Assembly (NCBI GenBank): GCA_010672825.2
Contig: JAAHFU020000005.1
Location: 186,001-250,000 of the forward strand
DNA: 64,000 nucleotides
From: Leptolyngbya sp. SIO1E4
Lineage (GTDB): Bacteria > Cyanobacteriota > Cyanobacteriia > Phormidesmidales > Phormidesmidaceae
Reading direction: 5' to 3'
Shown: in pieces, positions 8,376 to 17,533 of the stretch
How the letters are laid out: each line of letters opens with the position of its first letter
How positions within the stretch are numbered: the first letter of the stretch is position 1
Position numbers and translations under genes: made by a program
The notes under the pieces: generated by a model
What the model was told of the DNA's origin: nothing
Database searches by the model: none
The model's input: the letters and a program-made list of their open reading frames with translations, nothing else

Positions 8376-9500
8376 TTGATCGTCTCTAACCACAGCCAGC
8401 TCGATAGTCACTTTATGCGGCAGTGTCTCCAATTGGCCAGTCAGGCAGCGGGGCAGACTTCGCCTAATCCGATGGTGGGGTCTGTCATCGTAAGCCAAGG
8501 GACCGTCATCGGAGAGGGCTATCATCCTGGGGCGGGTAACCCCCACGCAGAGGTTTTTGCCCTGAAGGCAGCGGGCGATCGCACCCCAGGTGCCACCCTT
8601 TATGTGAACCTTGAACCCTGTAACCATACCGGGCGCACCCCTCCTTGCACCGAGGCGATATTGGCAGCGGGCATTGCCCGGGTGGTGGTTGGCATGGTTG
8701 ATCCTGATCCGAGGGTATCCGGCAGTGGCATCGAGCGCCTGCGTCAGGCAGGCATCGCCGTAACCGTTGGCGTGGAAGAAGCGGAGTGTCAAAGCCTGAA
8801 TGAAGCGTTTGTTTACAGCGTTCAACACCAGCGGCCTTTCGGAATTCTGAAATATGCCATGACCCTAGATGGCAAGATTGCAGCCAGCAGCGGCCATAGT
8901 GCCTGGGTAACCAGCCCTGAAGCCAGGGCTTGGGTGCATCGTTTGCGAGGACGCTGCGACGCCATCATCGTAGGTGGGCAAACGGTTCGCCAAGACAACC
9001 CACAGTTAACGACACACGGACAGAGCGATCGCACGCCACTCCGCGTGATCATGAGCCGCAGCCTAACGCTACCCCCAAAAGCCCATCTCTGGCAGACAGA
9101 AGTAGCCCCCACCGTCGTATTGTGTGAGCCCCAAAGAGATCCCGAGATGCAAAAGCACTTAGAGAAATCAGGAGTGCACGTGATTGTGCTCCCAGTTCTG
9201 GATCCTCTTACGGTTCTAAACACTCTCCACAACCGTGGACTGCGATCAGTCCTGTGGGAATGTGGCGGGCAATTATCTGCCCAGGCGATCATTCAACATT
9301 GTGTTCAAAAACTATGCGCCTTCATCGCACCCAAGGTAATTGGAGGCACAGGAGCCCTTACGCCCATCGGAGAATTGGGGTTTCTAAAAATGACAGATGC
9401 CCTCCAGTTAAACACTGTCACCACCGAATCCGTTGGCCCTGACATCTTGGTACAAGGGTATCTACCGGAGACTCAATCAGAGACAGAGAACTCTCGATAG
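8376..9500 (+). CDS. ribD: Bifunctional riboflavin biosynthesis deaminase/reductase
   Basis: 374 aa. The N-terminal deaminase domain has the zinc site HAEV (His57) and EPCNHTGRTPPC (Cys82, Cys91). The C-terminal reductase domain has GILKYAMTLDGKIA and AIIVGGQTVRQDNPQLT. Together they convert the GTP-cyclohydrolase II product to 5-amino-6-ribitylamino-uracil phosphate. The TTG start at 8376 is chosen because GGGAG (8364-8368) lies 7 bases upstream; the first ATG at 8415 would still keep the catalytic parts. The last 28 bp overlap the convergent thioredoxin gene. Confidence 0.93.
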   Translation: MIVSNHSQLDSHFMRQCLQLASQAAGQTSPNPMVGSVIVSQGTVIGEGYHPGAGNPHAEVFALKAAGDRTPGATLYVNLEPCNHTGRTPPCTEAILAAGIARVVVGMVDPDPRVSGSGIERLRQAGIAVTVGVEEAECQSLNEAFVYSVQHQRPFGILKYAMTLDGKIAASSGHSAWVTSPEARAWVHRLRGRCDAIIVGGQTVRQDNPQLTTHGQSDRTPLRVIMSRSLTLPPKAHLWQTEVAPTVVLCEPQRDPEMQKHLEKSGVHVIVLPVLDPLTVLNTLHNRGLRSVLWECGGQLSAQAIIQHCVQKLCAFIAPKVIGGTGALTPIGELGFLKMTDALQLNTVTTESVGPDILVQGYLPETQSETENSR

Positions 9501-9865
9501 GTACGAATACGGGTCTGCTCTAGGGAATAAGCACTAAAATTCAGGCTCTGCACGTAGCCCGCCAGCGCAGATCTTAAATCGTCTCTCCCTCGAAACCCCT
9601 CTAAGCGATGGCAAACATCGCCGTTACGGAAAATCATGAGCGTTGGTAGTGTTGTGAGCCGATACTGATTAGCAAGTTTGAAATTTTCATCTGCATTCAC
9701 ACCGACTACCCGCAGTTGGCCTAACCATTCTCCCTGCAAGTTCTGAAGTAGGGGCTCAACTAGCCGACATAATCCGCACCAGGGAGCCCAAAAATGAACT
9801 AAAACCGGAATCGGTGACTCTAAGACCTCGGTCGCAAAAGTCGATTCGTTAGTCGTTAAGGACAT
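9473..9865 (-). CDS. Thioredoxin-family protein
   Basis: 130 aa. The fold and redox site are visible: VLVHFWAPWCGLCRLVEP, with an active-site CGLC (Cys30, Cys33) in place of the classical CGPC, and a cis-Pro in TTLPTLMIF. The C-terminus extends about 20 residues past the usual thioredoxin end. It probably works as a cytoplasmic disulfide reductase; the changed CxxC middle suggests a shifted redox potential, which is an inference. Confidence 0.88.
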   Translation of the reverse strand: MSLTTNESTFATEVLESPIPVLVHFWAPWCGLCRLVEPLLQNLQGEWLGQLRVVGVNADENFKLANQYRLTTLPTLMIFRNGDVCHRLEGFRGRDDLRSALAGYVQSLNFSAYSLEQTRIRTYREFSVSD

Positions 9866-10179
9866 GGGTTTATTAACGAGCGCATACCAAAAAATGCTTT
9901 TGGGATCATTGTATAGGAGGAAGGCACCTCTATCAGTCAGGCAGCAGACATTTGTCGGCTTCCCGTAACATCGAGAAAGCTACAAATTATTTAATTAAGC
10001 ATTTCTACCCGCTTACGTATCCATCAGCCTTTTGCTTGATCCTGCACAAGATAGAGTTGTTTTTCTTTGATCAGCCCACGATTTTGTCGATTAGATTTTG
10101 CCTCAATCATGGGTTCAATCCAGAACTTTTATCTTCCCTGGCCCCTTACACCCTGCTATTTTTGACTGATTTTAGAGGC
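9866..10179. other. Gap between the thioredoxin and NnrU genes
   Basis: About 314 bases. An open frame from 9952 runs through it and into the NnrU gene on the other strand, but it looks like no known protein. I see no RNA gene or clear promoter. Confidence 0.4.
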
Positions 10180-10896
10180 TTACCAATTGACTTGCTGAGA
10201 GAGTTGGATAAGTTTGGGGTGCGCCCACCAAAAACCAAGCACAAAGATAGCGACTCCCACATAGGCAGGCCGCAAGAATTCTTGCCATTTCAGGTGCTGG
10301 CGTCCCTGCGCTACCGCCAGGAAAGGAATCACGGACGTTCTGGCTTTAACTGCCTCAAAAGCCTCCCCATATCGTGACTGCCAGCGGCGATCGCCATGCC
10401 ACACGGCAAACAGGTGATGGGCAATCAGCCCAGCAGAGGTCACCACCATAAACGTGGTTCCTAACCAGAGGGTATGAGCAATACACCAAATAACCTGTCC
10501 AACCATTTGAGGATGGCGAGTAATGCGGATAATACCCGTTTCATAAAGATGGACTTGAGGTTTCTCGATCGCAGCAACCTCTAACAGATTAAACGTCGCG
10601 GGATACAAGAACACAAATGAGAGGGCTGAAACCATCCAAACCCCTGGCACCATGCCAGGAACCCCTTGTACATTCCAAAGTCGCAAGCCATCGTAGCGGT
10701 GAGCAATAAAGTAAACAATCAGGACGCTAGCCAAGGGAATGCTGACCAATGCAAACAATACCCGGTAGGCTCTTGCCCCAATCAGCTTCTCTCCCTTCGG
10801 ACGTAATGCCGCTAAGCCACTGTGGGCGATCGCAAACACGATTAAAAGACCCAGCATGATGCCATGACTGGGGGTTAACCAAGACAAAGATGCCAT
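10180..10896 (-). CDS. NnrU-family membrane protein (15-cis-zeta-carotene isomerase-like)
   Basis: 238 aa with about six membrane helices. The conserved stretch TGIIRITRHPQMVGQVIWCIAHTLWLG carries the His residues that bind heme in Z-ISO, the plant/cyanobacterial zeta-carotene isomerase belonging to the NnrU family. A second motif is HLFAVWHGDRRWQSRYGE. A role in carotenoid isomerisation is plausible, but the family also includes proteins linked to denitrification, so the exact substrate is an inference. Confidence 0.82.
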   Translation of the reverse strand: MASLSWLTPSHGIMLGLLIVFAIAHSGLAALRPKGEKLIGARAYRVLFALVSIPLASVLIVYFIAHRYDGLRLWNVQGVPGMVPGVWMVSALSFVFLYPATFNLLEVAAIEKPQVHLYETGIIRITRHPQMVGQVIWCIAHTLWLGTTFMVVTSAGLIAHHLFAVWHGDRRWQSRYGEAFEAVKARTSVIPFLAVAQGRQHLKWQEFLRPAYVGVAIFVLGFWWAHPKLIQLSQQVNW

Positions 10897-11078
10897 AGTG
10901 TCGAAACGGTTCTCACTGCAGTAATCAAAGCTAAGAATTCAGAAAGCTCAGACTCCAGATATTCAAATACCCAAACTCAGAAGAGAATGATGGCCGTCTT
11001 CTGGCTTCTTTCTGGCTACTCCAAATTCTTGCCTAGCCAGACTTGTTTGGCTAAGCGACGCTTCTCTATCCTAGGGGG

Positions 11079-11840
11079 TTACTGGACGATTAAAGCTAGC
11101 GCGATTGCGACAAGCGCCCCTACGGTCGTATTCACAATATTGACGAGCTCGTTGGTTAGCCAAGGTACTGACTCTTGCAACGTCGCACCAATCACACTCT
11201 CAAAGTTGGTAGCGATAAAAGCGGCAACCAAGCAAACTAAGACCCCTACTCCAGTGATCACCCCCATTCCCCAAGCGCTGCCAGCAATCACTGCCGACCC
11301 CAAAATGCCTGCCAAAGTCCCTTCTAAGCTAATTGCCCCCTCAGTGCCGGGGGCAACAGGCTGCAACGTCGTGATCAGAAAAGTCCGTTTGCCATAAGCC
11401 TTGCCAACCTCACTAGCGGTCGTGTCTGACAGCTTGGTGCTGAAGCTAGCCACATATCCTAAGTACAGCAGCGGTATCCAGGTCGCTGAAAGCGGGAAAA
11501 CGCCACTACTCACGATGGCCACCCCAAGGGCACATACCGTTGCGGTCAAAGCTGATCCCCAGACATTCTCCGGGCCTCGGGCCCCCGATCGTTTTTCCGC
11601 AATCCCTGCCGCCTCTTTTTCCGCCATGCCGATACGGGTTACCCCTGAGCCAATCAAAAAGTAGAGCATCACCACGCCATAGCCTTGCCAGCCTAAGCAG
11701 CCCCAAACAATGACGCCCAGCCCCCAAGCATGGAAATAACCCGCCGGGGTTAAAAGCTTTTTAGGCAGTAGCCAAGCGATCGCCAGCAGCAGCGTATTAA
11801 TGGCACTTGCGACTACCCAAGGATTCATCGCTATCGTCAT
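11079..11840 (-). CDS. DUF92 (TIGR00297) integral membrane protein
   Basis: 253 aa, with six or more hydrophobic segments. The family motif FSTKLSDTTASEVGKAYGKRTFLITT, followed by PVAPGTEGAISLEGTLAG, is clear. The plant homologue VTE6 is a phytyl-phosphate kinase acting in tocopherol/phylloquinone recycling, so a prenyl-phosphate role is likely. Function is inferred from family only. Confidence 0.85.
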   Translation of the reverse strand: MTIAMNPWVVASAINTLLLAIAWLLPKKLLTPAGYFHAWGLGVIVWGCLGWQGYGVVMLYFLIGSGVTRIGMAEKEAAGIAEKRSGARGPENVWGSALTATVCALGVAIVSSGVFPLSATWIPLLYLGYVASFSTKLSDTTASEVGKAYGKRTFLITTLQPVAPGTEGAISLEGTLAGILGSAVIAGSAWGMGVITGVGVLVCLVAAFIATNFESVIGATLQESVPWLTNELVNIVNTTVGALVAIALALIVQ

Positions 11841-11898
11841 GGCACACGTCTGTAGATCAACAAGTAGCTGTCACAACTCTAAAAGCCAATCAGCTACA

Positions 11899-12393
11899 TC
11901 AGGCATCTCCAAAGCGTTTCCGAATATGCAGGCAGTTGCGCTGGTCGGCTGTTTTGGAATACTCAACAATATCAGCCACCCGATACATGATCCTCAACCC
12001 CCGCCCCCCTTCTGAGTCAGGTGTTGTCGTCTGTAGCTTGCGCTTCAGCATAGCTTGAAAATCAAAGCCTGGCCCCCTGTCCCAAATTTTCATATCGAGA
12101 TAGTCAGGGGTGACAGTCATTTCAATTTCGATCGGGGTCTCTGGCGGCAACCCAGCATGGGCATGGCGCACAACGTTTGTAAAGGCCTCGATCAAAGCCA
12201 GCTGGCATTGCAGCCAAATTTCCTGCGGAATTGGCAAGTCGTGAAAGCCATCAAACCAAGACAGAACGCCCTTAAGGGCTTCCGGGTCTGTTTGTGCTTC
12301 ATAACTGTTCTGCTTCAGAATGCCCAAGGATTCAATCACAGGTGAAGATAAGGATCTCTCACATAGTATCGAGAGGTTACAGGTCGAGTTCAA
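11899..12393 (-). CDS. Anti-sigma regulatory factor (RsbW-like ATP-binding kinase)
   Basis: 164 aa. It is a stand-alone GHKL ATPase: N box EAFTNVVRHAHAG (Asn73), G1 box WDRGPGFDF (105-112) and G2 box GGRGLRIM (129-136). Such proteins phosphorylate an anti-sigma-factor antagonist and hold a partner regulator; cyanobacteria carry many. No partner gene is adjacent. The longest start is TTG 12391-12393; a shorter GTG start about 18 codons in is possible. Confidence 0.82.
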   Translation of the reverse strand: MNSTCNLSILCERSLSSPVIESLGILKQNSYEAQTDPEALKGVLSWFDGFHDLPIPQEIWLQCQLALIEAFTNVVRHAHAGLPPETPIEIEMTVTPDYLDMKIWDRGPGFDFQAMLKRKLQTTTPDSEGGRGLRIMYRVADIVEYSKTADQRNCLHIRKRFGDA

Positions 12394-12492
12394 AAAAGAT
12401 GCAGCAAACTCAACAAAAGCTGCCCAAAGTCGAGGGATATTACAACTTCTTCAAAGAAAATTGTCATGCAATACCAACAAAAGGGCGATCGC

Positions 12493-12521
12493 TTGACAAA
12501 AAATCTCCGGAACCGTATATT
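12493..12521 (+). promoter_or_regulatory. Sigma70-type promoter for the riboswitch-DUF4278 transcript
   Basis: TTGACA at 12493-12498, an exact 17-bp spacer, and TATATT at 12516-12521. The expected start near 12528 puts the riboswitch at the very 5' end of the RNA. Confidence 0.7.
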
Positions 12522-12539
12522 TAGATACAGAAAGCAAAA

Positions 12540-12604
12540 CGTTCATCCTTCGCATTTCTTGCACAAGGACGGAAGTAGGGAATTGACTCCCGAAGGAACG
12601 CGCC
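12540..12604 (+). ncRNA. Glutamine riboswitch (downstream-peptide/glnA class)
   Basis: The sequence has the class layout: 5' strand CGTTCATCC, a loop, GGACGGAAGTAGGG, a second arm GGG...CCC closed over AATTGACT, then CGAAGGAACGCG closing on CGTTC. CGTTC pairs with GAACG and ATCC with GGAC/GGA, leaving the conserved purine-rich core GGAAGTA and GAAGGAACG. This class binds L-glutamine and in cyanobacteria precedes short ORFs or glnA-regulating genes. Here it lies 47 bases before a 56-codon gene, downstream of a consensus promoter. Motif recognised by eye. Confidence 0.85.
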
Positions 12605-12650
12605 TCTTTCACTTCACCAACAAACCCGTTGTACATTTGAGGCGAGAACT

Positions 12651-12821
12651 ATGAGCTTACGTTATCGCGGTGCCGACTACGAGCCCACTTCAACCAACTT
12701 TGAATTTACTGAAGAAGTCATTGGCCACTATCGTGGTGCAGTTGTAACCCGCCGGGTTGCAAAGAACGCTCCACACCAAAACCTTCATGGTCTGACTTAT
12801 CGCGGTGCCAAAGTACGCTAG
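12651..12821 (+). CDS. DUF4278 small protein
   Basis: 56 aa, too short for most gene finders. It contains three copies of a Y-R-G-A pattern: LRYRGADY at the start, GHYRGAVV in the middle and LTYRGAKVR at the end, typical of DUF4278. GAGG lies 8 bases before ATG 12651. It is the sole gene behind the glutamine riboswitch, so its expression probably follows nitrogen status, and the transcript ends at a strong terminator. Biochemical function is unknown. Confidence 0.85.
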   Translation: MSLRYRGADYEPTSTNFEFTEEVIGHYRGAVVTRRVAKNAPHQNLHGLTYRGAKVR

Positions 12822-12871
12822 CACCTGATGAATTCGGCAATATAGTCTTTTGACAATTGTCAAAGGTTTTG

Positions 12872-12900
12872 AAAGGCATCCAATCGGGTGCCTTTTTTTT
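12872..12900 (+). terminator. Rho-independent terminator of the DUF4278 transcript
   Basis: AAAGGCATCC, tetraloop AATC, GGGTGCCTTT: a 10-bp stem with one G-U pair, followed by eight consecutive T in all. It closes a compact promoter-riboswitch-ORF-terminator unit. Confidence 0.9.
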
Positions 12901-13129
12901 ACCTTGCTTTTGGATAGATTCTTGTTAATGTGGGAGGGCAATGACACAGTAAGCCTCACACTTTACATCTGGCAATTTCAGCTAACAGTATCCAGCAAAA
13001 CTCATTTGTGTCAGGGCCTCCAATCCTTCACGCAGATACCCTTATCTGTTAAGCCATGCTTGAGTTGCTAGGCTGCCAGGGCAAAGCATAATGGGGCAGC
13101 ATAACTGTAATGGGGAGTGCCGCTAGGTT

Positions 13130-14521
13130 ATGGCCATAGCATCAGGGCTGTTCTTGGTATCCAGTACGATCGCAGGCTTTGGGCTAGGCTGGGCACTGCA
13201 TAAGTTGTGGGGTCAACCCTCCCCTTCTATAAAAATTACCTCCCGGCTTGACCGAGATCATCCAGACCTTGTCTATAAAGATACCGAGCGATCTATCCAG
13301 TCATCTACCGGTCATTTTCCCACTCCAGACAAACCGTCACACACGCCTCGTCCCTCTGCTTACGCCCTGCTGCAGCAAGCTCCCGTAGGCTATTTAGAAG
13401 TTGATAAAGAGAACCAGCTTTTATGGAGCAATCCCCTTGCTTGCCAAATGTTGGGGATTCCCTACGATGACGCCGACAACCCCACCCCCCCTAGGCTCTT
13501 ATTAGAGCTTGTGCGATCCTATGAGTTAGATCAGCTCATTGAAATGACCCGTCAAACTAAGACATCTGTTCAAAAAGACTGGGTCTTGAATTTTGTTTCT
13601 CTAGATCCTATCAACCCCCATGAAGGGGTTGCTGCCCCTCTCAGAGGCCATGGAATTCCGCTAGACAATAACCATGTGGGCGTCTTCCTAGAAAATCGTC
13701 AGGAAGCACAAACTCTGCTGCAACAGCGCAATCGATGGACTTCAGATGTTGCCCACGAACTCAAAACACCACTCACCTCTATTCGCTTAGTGGCAGAAAC
13801 TTTGAGAAGTCGCGTTGATCCAACGCTAACCACCTGGCTAGATCGACTGCTCAACGAAATTCTACGTCTCAGTAACTTAGTTGAAGACTTGCTCAACTTA
13901 AGCCGTCTGGAGCGTAGCGGCGGTACTGGACTAACGCTTAAACCAGTTGAGCTTCCGCACTTACTGTTTGCTGCTTGGCAAAGCTTAGAACCTTTAGCAG
14001 AAGTCAAACAGGTGGAGATTGCTTATGAAGGCCCGACTGAGCTCATCGTTAATCTTGACGAAACCTTGATACACCGGGTTCTCATCAACCTGATGGACAA
14101 TGCCATCAAATACAGCCCTCAAAAAGGCACCATTTTTGTTCGAGCCGGATTTTGTCAAACAGAGAAAGCAGTTACCCAAGAGGGGCAGCCGACTCAATTG
14201 CTCTTTATTGATATTGTTGATGAGGGGTCAGGCTTCCTTGAAAACGATCTCCCCTACATCTTTGATCGCTTTTACCGGGCAGACCCCTCTCGTTCACGTG
14301 TCTTTACTGGCATAGAGTCCGACTTGCCTGATCCTGAAAAAATCGTAGGTCGATCTCGGAATAGCGGAACAGGCCTGGGATTAGCGATCGTGCAGCAAAT
14401 CACTGAAGCTCATGGAGGCACCACCCAAGCCCGGAATCATCCTGAAACTGGGGGCGGATGGCTCACCATCTCTATTCCAGTAACCCCTGTCTCCCTCGAA
14501 AATATGTCACTGACTCAATAA
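13130..14521 (+). CDS. sphS: Sensor histidine kinase, SphS/PhoR-like
   Basis: 463 aa. One N-terminal membrane segment (about 5-27), a variable linker, a PAS-like domain (about 77-190, from YALLQQAPVGYLEVD), HisKA with SDVAHELKTPLTS (His209), and HATPase with NLMDNAIKYSP, a DEGSGF G1 box and GTGLGLAIV. This layout and the HisKA wording resemble the cyanobacterial phosphate-sensing kinase SphS. No response regulator gene is adjacent, so the phosphate role is an inference and the symbol provisional. A short insert lies between the F box and G2 box (SRSRVFTGIESDLPDPEKIV). Confidence 0.8.
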   Translation: MAIASGLFLVSSTIAGFGLGWALHKLWGQPSPSIKITSRLDRDHPDLVYKDTERSIQSSTGHFPTPDKPSHTPRPSAYALLQQAPVGYLEVDKENQLLWSNPLACQMLGIPYDDADNPTPPRLLLELVRSYELDQLIEMTRQTKTSVQKDWVLNFVSLDPINPHEGVAAPLRGHGIPLDNNHVGVFLENRQEAQTLLQQRNRWTSDVAHELKTPLTSIRLVAETLRSRVDPTLTTWLDRLLNEILRLSNLVEDLLNLSRLERSGGTGLTLKPVELPHLLFAAWQSLEPLAEVKQVEIAYEGPTELIVNLDETLIHRVLINLMDNAIKYSPQKGTIFVRAGFCQTEKAVTQEGQPTQLLFIDIVDEGSGFLENDLPYIFDRFYRADPSRSRVFTGIESDLPDPEKIVGRSRNSGTGLGLAIVQQITEAHGGTTQARNHPETGGGWLTISIPVTPVSLENMSLTQ

Positions 14522-14721
14522 ATTAGCTTTCAAAGAAGAATTTTATGAGAGAACAGATCGCTGCGTAACGACCCTGACTGACTTTATGTTTTTCTATTAC
14601 GCATAGTGAAAACTTACCTAAGAAAGGTTTATTGCCGTTGCAGGATCCTTACGCTGAAAGTGAGTTAGCCCATCACTATCAACCCTTAGGTACTCAGTAC
14701 CTCAACACAAGGAGACATTCT

Positions 14722-14844
14722 ATGAAACGGACTTCTACCCTGAGACGGCCTCTGGCTATACACCCTTTAGCCTGGCAAGTATTTCGTGATTCCATAATCA
14801 CAACGTTTGGTTTCCTTGCAGTTGTCTTCCTGTTATTTCTATAG
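14722..14844 (+). CDS. Small membrane protein, 40 aa
   Basis: ATG 14722 is preceded by a good ribosome site (AAGGAGA). The product has a basic N-terminus (MKRTSTLRRPLAIHP) and one hydrophobic helix (IITTFGFLAVVFLLFL) that ends at the stop. The longer open frame upstream lacks any ribosome site. Unknown function; it resembles small single-helix thylakoid or envelope proteins only in layout. Confidence 0.55.
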   Translation: MKRTSTLRRPLAIHPLAWQVFRDSIITTFGFLAVVFLLFL

Positions 14845-15112
14845 CTGGCACGTTTATCAATCGCTGGCAGCCACCGTTGCTAGAAATTTCAGGGCATTTC
14901 GCTCCATGTCTATTGCACCCTATCTGCTTTCTGATACCCACGATTAAACCTGGGTCATCTTTGTCTGATGTGAACCCCAGCCAGAGGTGACGACTCCTTC
15001 ATTCAACCCGTTTGTCCGAAAAGACTTTGCAAAATTGCCCAGGAAGGCTTTACAAACGTTCCTCGGTTCCAGAGCATAGAGAAGGTTATCCGCATGTTAG
15101 GAGCTGGTATCT

Positions 15113-15562
15113 GTGGAACGCACCTTTATCATGATCAAGCCCGACGGTGTTCAGCGTGGGCTGGTCGGTGAAGTTATTAGTCGGTTTGAGCGCAAAGGCT
15201 TTACCCTTGTCGGCATGAAGTTCATGGCAGTTTCCCGAGAGCTGGCGGAACAGCATTATGGCGTACATCGCGACAAGCCTTTTTTCGCGGGGCTGGTTAA
15301 TTTCATAACCTCTAGTCCTGTTGTCGCGATGGTCTGGGAAGGGGATAACGTCATCGCTTCTGCGCGAACACTCATTGGGGCAACCAACCCTATTTCTGCT
15401 AATCCGGGTACCATTCGGGGTGATTATGGAATCACCATTGGTCGAAATTTGATTCATGGCTCTGATGCCGTTGAAACAGCCCAGCAGGAAATCGCCCTAT
15501 GGTTCAAGGAGCCTGAGATGACTAGCTGGGAATCCTCCAGCAAAGATTGGCTCTACGAATAA
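15113..15562 (+). CDS. ndk: Nucleoside diphosphate kinase
   Basis: 149 aa. It transfers the gamma-phosphate from ATP to other (d)NDPs. Starts [19 protein letters not shown]; the phosphohistidine lies in RNLIHGSD (His115); full family length ending in SSKDWLYE. The start is GTG 15113 with AGGAG about 12 bases upstream. It is followed by its own terminator. Confidence 0.97.
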   Translation: MERTFIMIKPDGVQRGLVGEVISRFERKGFTLVGMKFMAVSRELAEQHYGVHRDKPFFAGLVNFITSSPVVAMVWEGDNVIASARTLIGATNPISANPGTIRGDYGITIGRNLIHGSDAVETAQQEIALWFKEPEMTSWESSSKDWLYE

Positions 15563-15651
15563 GCTAGGTTCATTGAGTTTTGAGATTTTCCTGAGGAATC
15601 GGTGCTTGCCCTTTAGGAACTTGCCTGTTTCTAGGGGTGCGATCGCTGAAG

Positions 15652-15702
15652 CAGCTAGAGAAGCAAGGTTCATTAGAGCCATTTCTCTAGCTGTTTGTTT
15701 TT
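15652..15702 (+). terminator. Rho-independent terminator downstream of ndk
   Basis: CAGCTAGAGAA (15652-15662) pairs perfectly with TTCTCTAGCTG (15683-15693) across a 20-nt loop, followed by TTTGTTTTT. Confidence 0.8.
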
Positions 15703-15777
15703 AAGGACTAGCCTAAATAATCCGTTTTGCCCTATTATGATTATTTGTGGATAAAATCAAGCATCCTGGAGAAGCTC

Positions 15778-16014
15778 ATGGCCCGTAGTTGTGACCTGAC
15801 TGGTAAGAAAGCCAATAACGCCTTTGCCGTTTCCCACTCACACCGGCGGACAAAGCGCTTGCAGGAAGCCAACTTACAGACTAAACGGGTTTGGTGGCCT
15901 CAGGGTAAGCGGTTTGTTAAGTTACGCTTGTCTACAAAAGCAATTAAGACCCTAGAAAAGAAAGGCATTGAAGCAATGGCTAGGGAAGCAGGCATCAACT
16001 TAGCTAAGTACTAA
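15778..16014 (+). CDS. rpmB: 50S ribosomal protein L28
   Basis: 78 aa from ATG 15778: [21 protein letters not shown], then [19 protein letters not shown], the L28 signature. It is part of the large ribosomal subunit. The open frame extends 17 codons further upstream, but the family starts at MARSC or similar. The length is that of cyanobacterial L28. Confidence 0.95.
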   Translation: MARSCDLTGKKANNAFAVSHSHRRTKRLQEANLQTKRVWWPQGKRFVKLRLSTKAIKTLEKKGIEAMAREAGINLAKY

Positions 16015-17533
16015 GCGAGCCAAACATTTAGCAACTCGACTTTGGGCTTTGAGTCGATGCTTGCCTCAGAAGGCAAGGCAAGTTTATATACACTGACTGC
16101 ATTTTTCCATCCTCAGATGCAGTCAATGTATCTCTTCAGCTCAGTAATGAAAAATGCACCCCCTCCAAGCAAAGTCACCCCTAATTGTCAGTTTCAGGAA
16201 GTTGAGCAGTTAAGCTCAATATCGGAATAGGTTCAAGCTTACTGGGTTAAGTCCTTCTGTCCATTTTTTGTCGCATGATTACGCTGACGGTGTGTTGCAG
16301 CTAAGATGCCACCGGTCACTGACAACGATTGCTCAAGTCTTACCCATGTAAACGTGAGTTCGACGGCACTATTTTGACTCCGTTTGTCCCTCACCCGTGA
16401 ATGAATCGCGGGTTCATTGAGAAAGTCTACTCAGCATGGACTTGGAAGTCAGATCGATTATCTACAGTTGACTTGCAGGCAGATGGACAACGGAGTCCAA
16501 GACTTCCTCGAACCGATGGGATGTCAGGAATCGGCGTTAATGCAGAGTCAGTGGGCTACCAAAACCTGTTGACGTGTGTCTATTGTTGCCGTGTAATCTG
16601 GTTTAGGCTGCTATTAACTGTCTACTTAGGCTAACGAGTTAACCTGTAATGAAAAACCTGCCTTTATTGGCAAATAGACAAAATCGCTAATGGAACAGTA
16701 GCGTTTGCGTAGCGATCGCACCGAATCAGTTAATCAATCCTTTATCTATTTGAAGGGTAAGTGTATTTACAGGCAAATATGCCTTAATAGCTGAAAGAAC
16801 AATTGTCGAACAGCCTTTAAATAGTTTAAAGTAAATACTATTAGCGTGCATCTATACATTTACTGAATTTAAGGCATCCCCGACGGTAATCCTGGGAATT
16901 GTTTGTCCAGCCAGTGCTCCGTTGTCGCAGTTATTTGATGGATGTGCTTGAAAGAGTCTCAGGGTGTAGCAAGAAACTAAATCAGGCACAGGCTTTCCCG
17001 TAAGCGCTAGAGTCAGAGTCTACATTTCTCAATTTATGCAATTGGGTCACAGGAATTTGCTGTTTACAGAGCTGCTAAGATGCCAGCCTGATGCTGTCGA
17101 ACAGGCTGCTTTTGTTTCTGCGTTGTTCCCGTTCTTTCCTTTCTGGCCAGATGTTTAAGAAGCTTCAGCTAGTTTGAAAACATCTTCCAACTTGCAGAGT
17201 CTATCAACACAGGATTTTTCGATTACTGATAGCGTCTGTCGATATAGGGAGTTTCATTTCTGAAAGAGACTCATCTAGCTGTTCTTCCAGACGACCTTCT
17301 GAAGGAAACGTCAGGTTAAATCACAGACTATCCCAACCTCATTTACAGCACGACCAACTCCCGTTTATTCAGGCATAGTGTTGGGAACTTAGAGTAGCTT
17401 ATCTAGCACTGATTTCTCTGTATAGCGATAAGTAGCTCTGTCAATCTACGTTACCCAATGGTTAGGCGTCAGGCTCTATTTTAACCTTAGCAGCTCAGAT
17501 CCTCGATGATTTTTGTCGCAAGAATTTCCCTTT
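16015..17533. other. 1.5-kb stretch with no recognised gene
   Basis: Longest gene-poor part of the window. Only short frames that look like no protein were found on either strand. Near 16041-16062 TCGACT and AGTCGA form a weak hairpin after rpmB, and CTTGCC/GGCAAG lies at about 16067-16085. I see no tRNA, rRNA, tmRNA or RNase P motifs. It may be a degraded region or may hold small RNAs. Confidence 0.5.

Noticed and set aside
9952-10377. 141-codon open frame on the plus strand
   Set aside because: Its second half is antisense to the well-supported NnrU gene and its product resembles no protein; codon use is unlike the neighbours.
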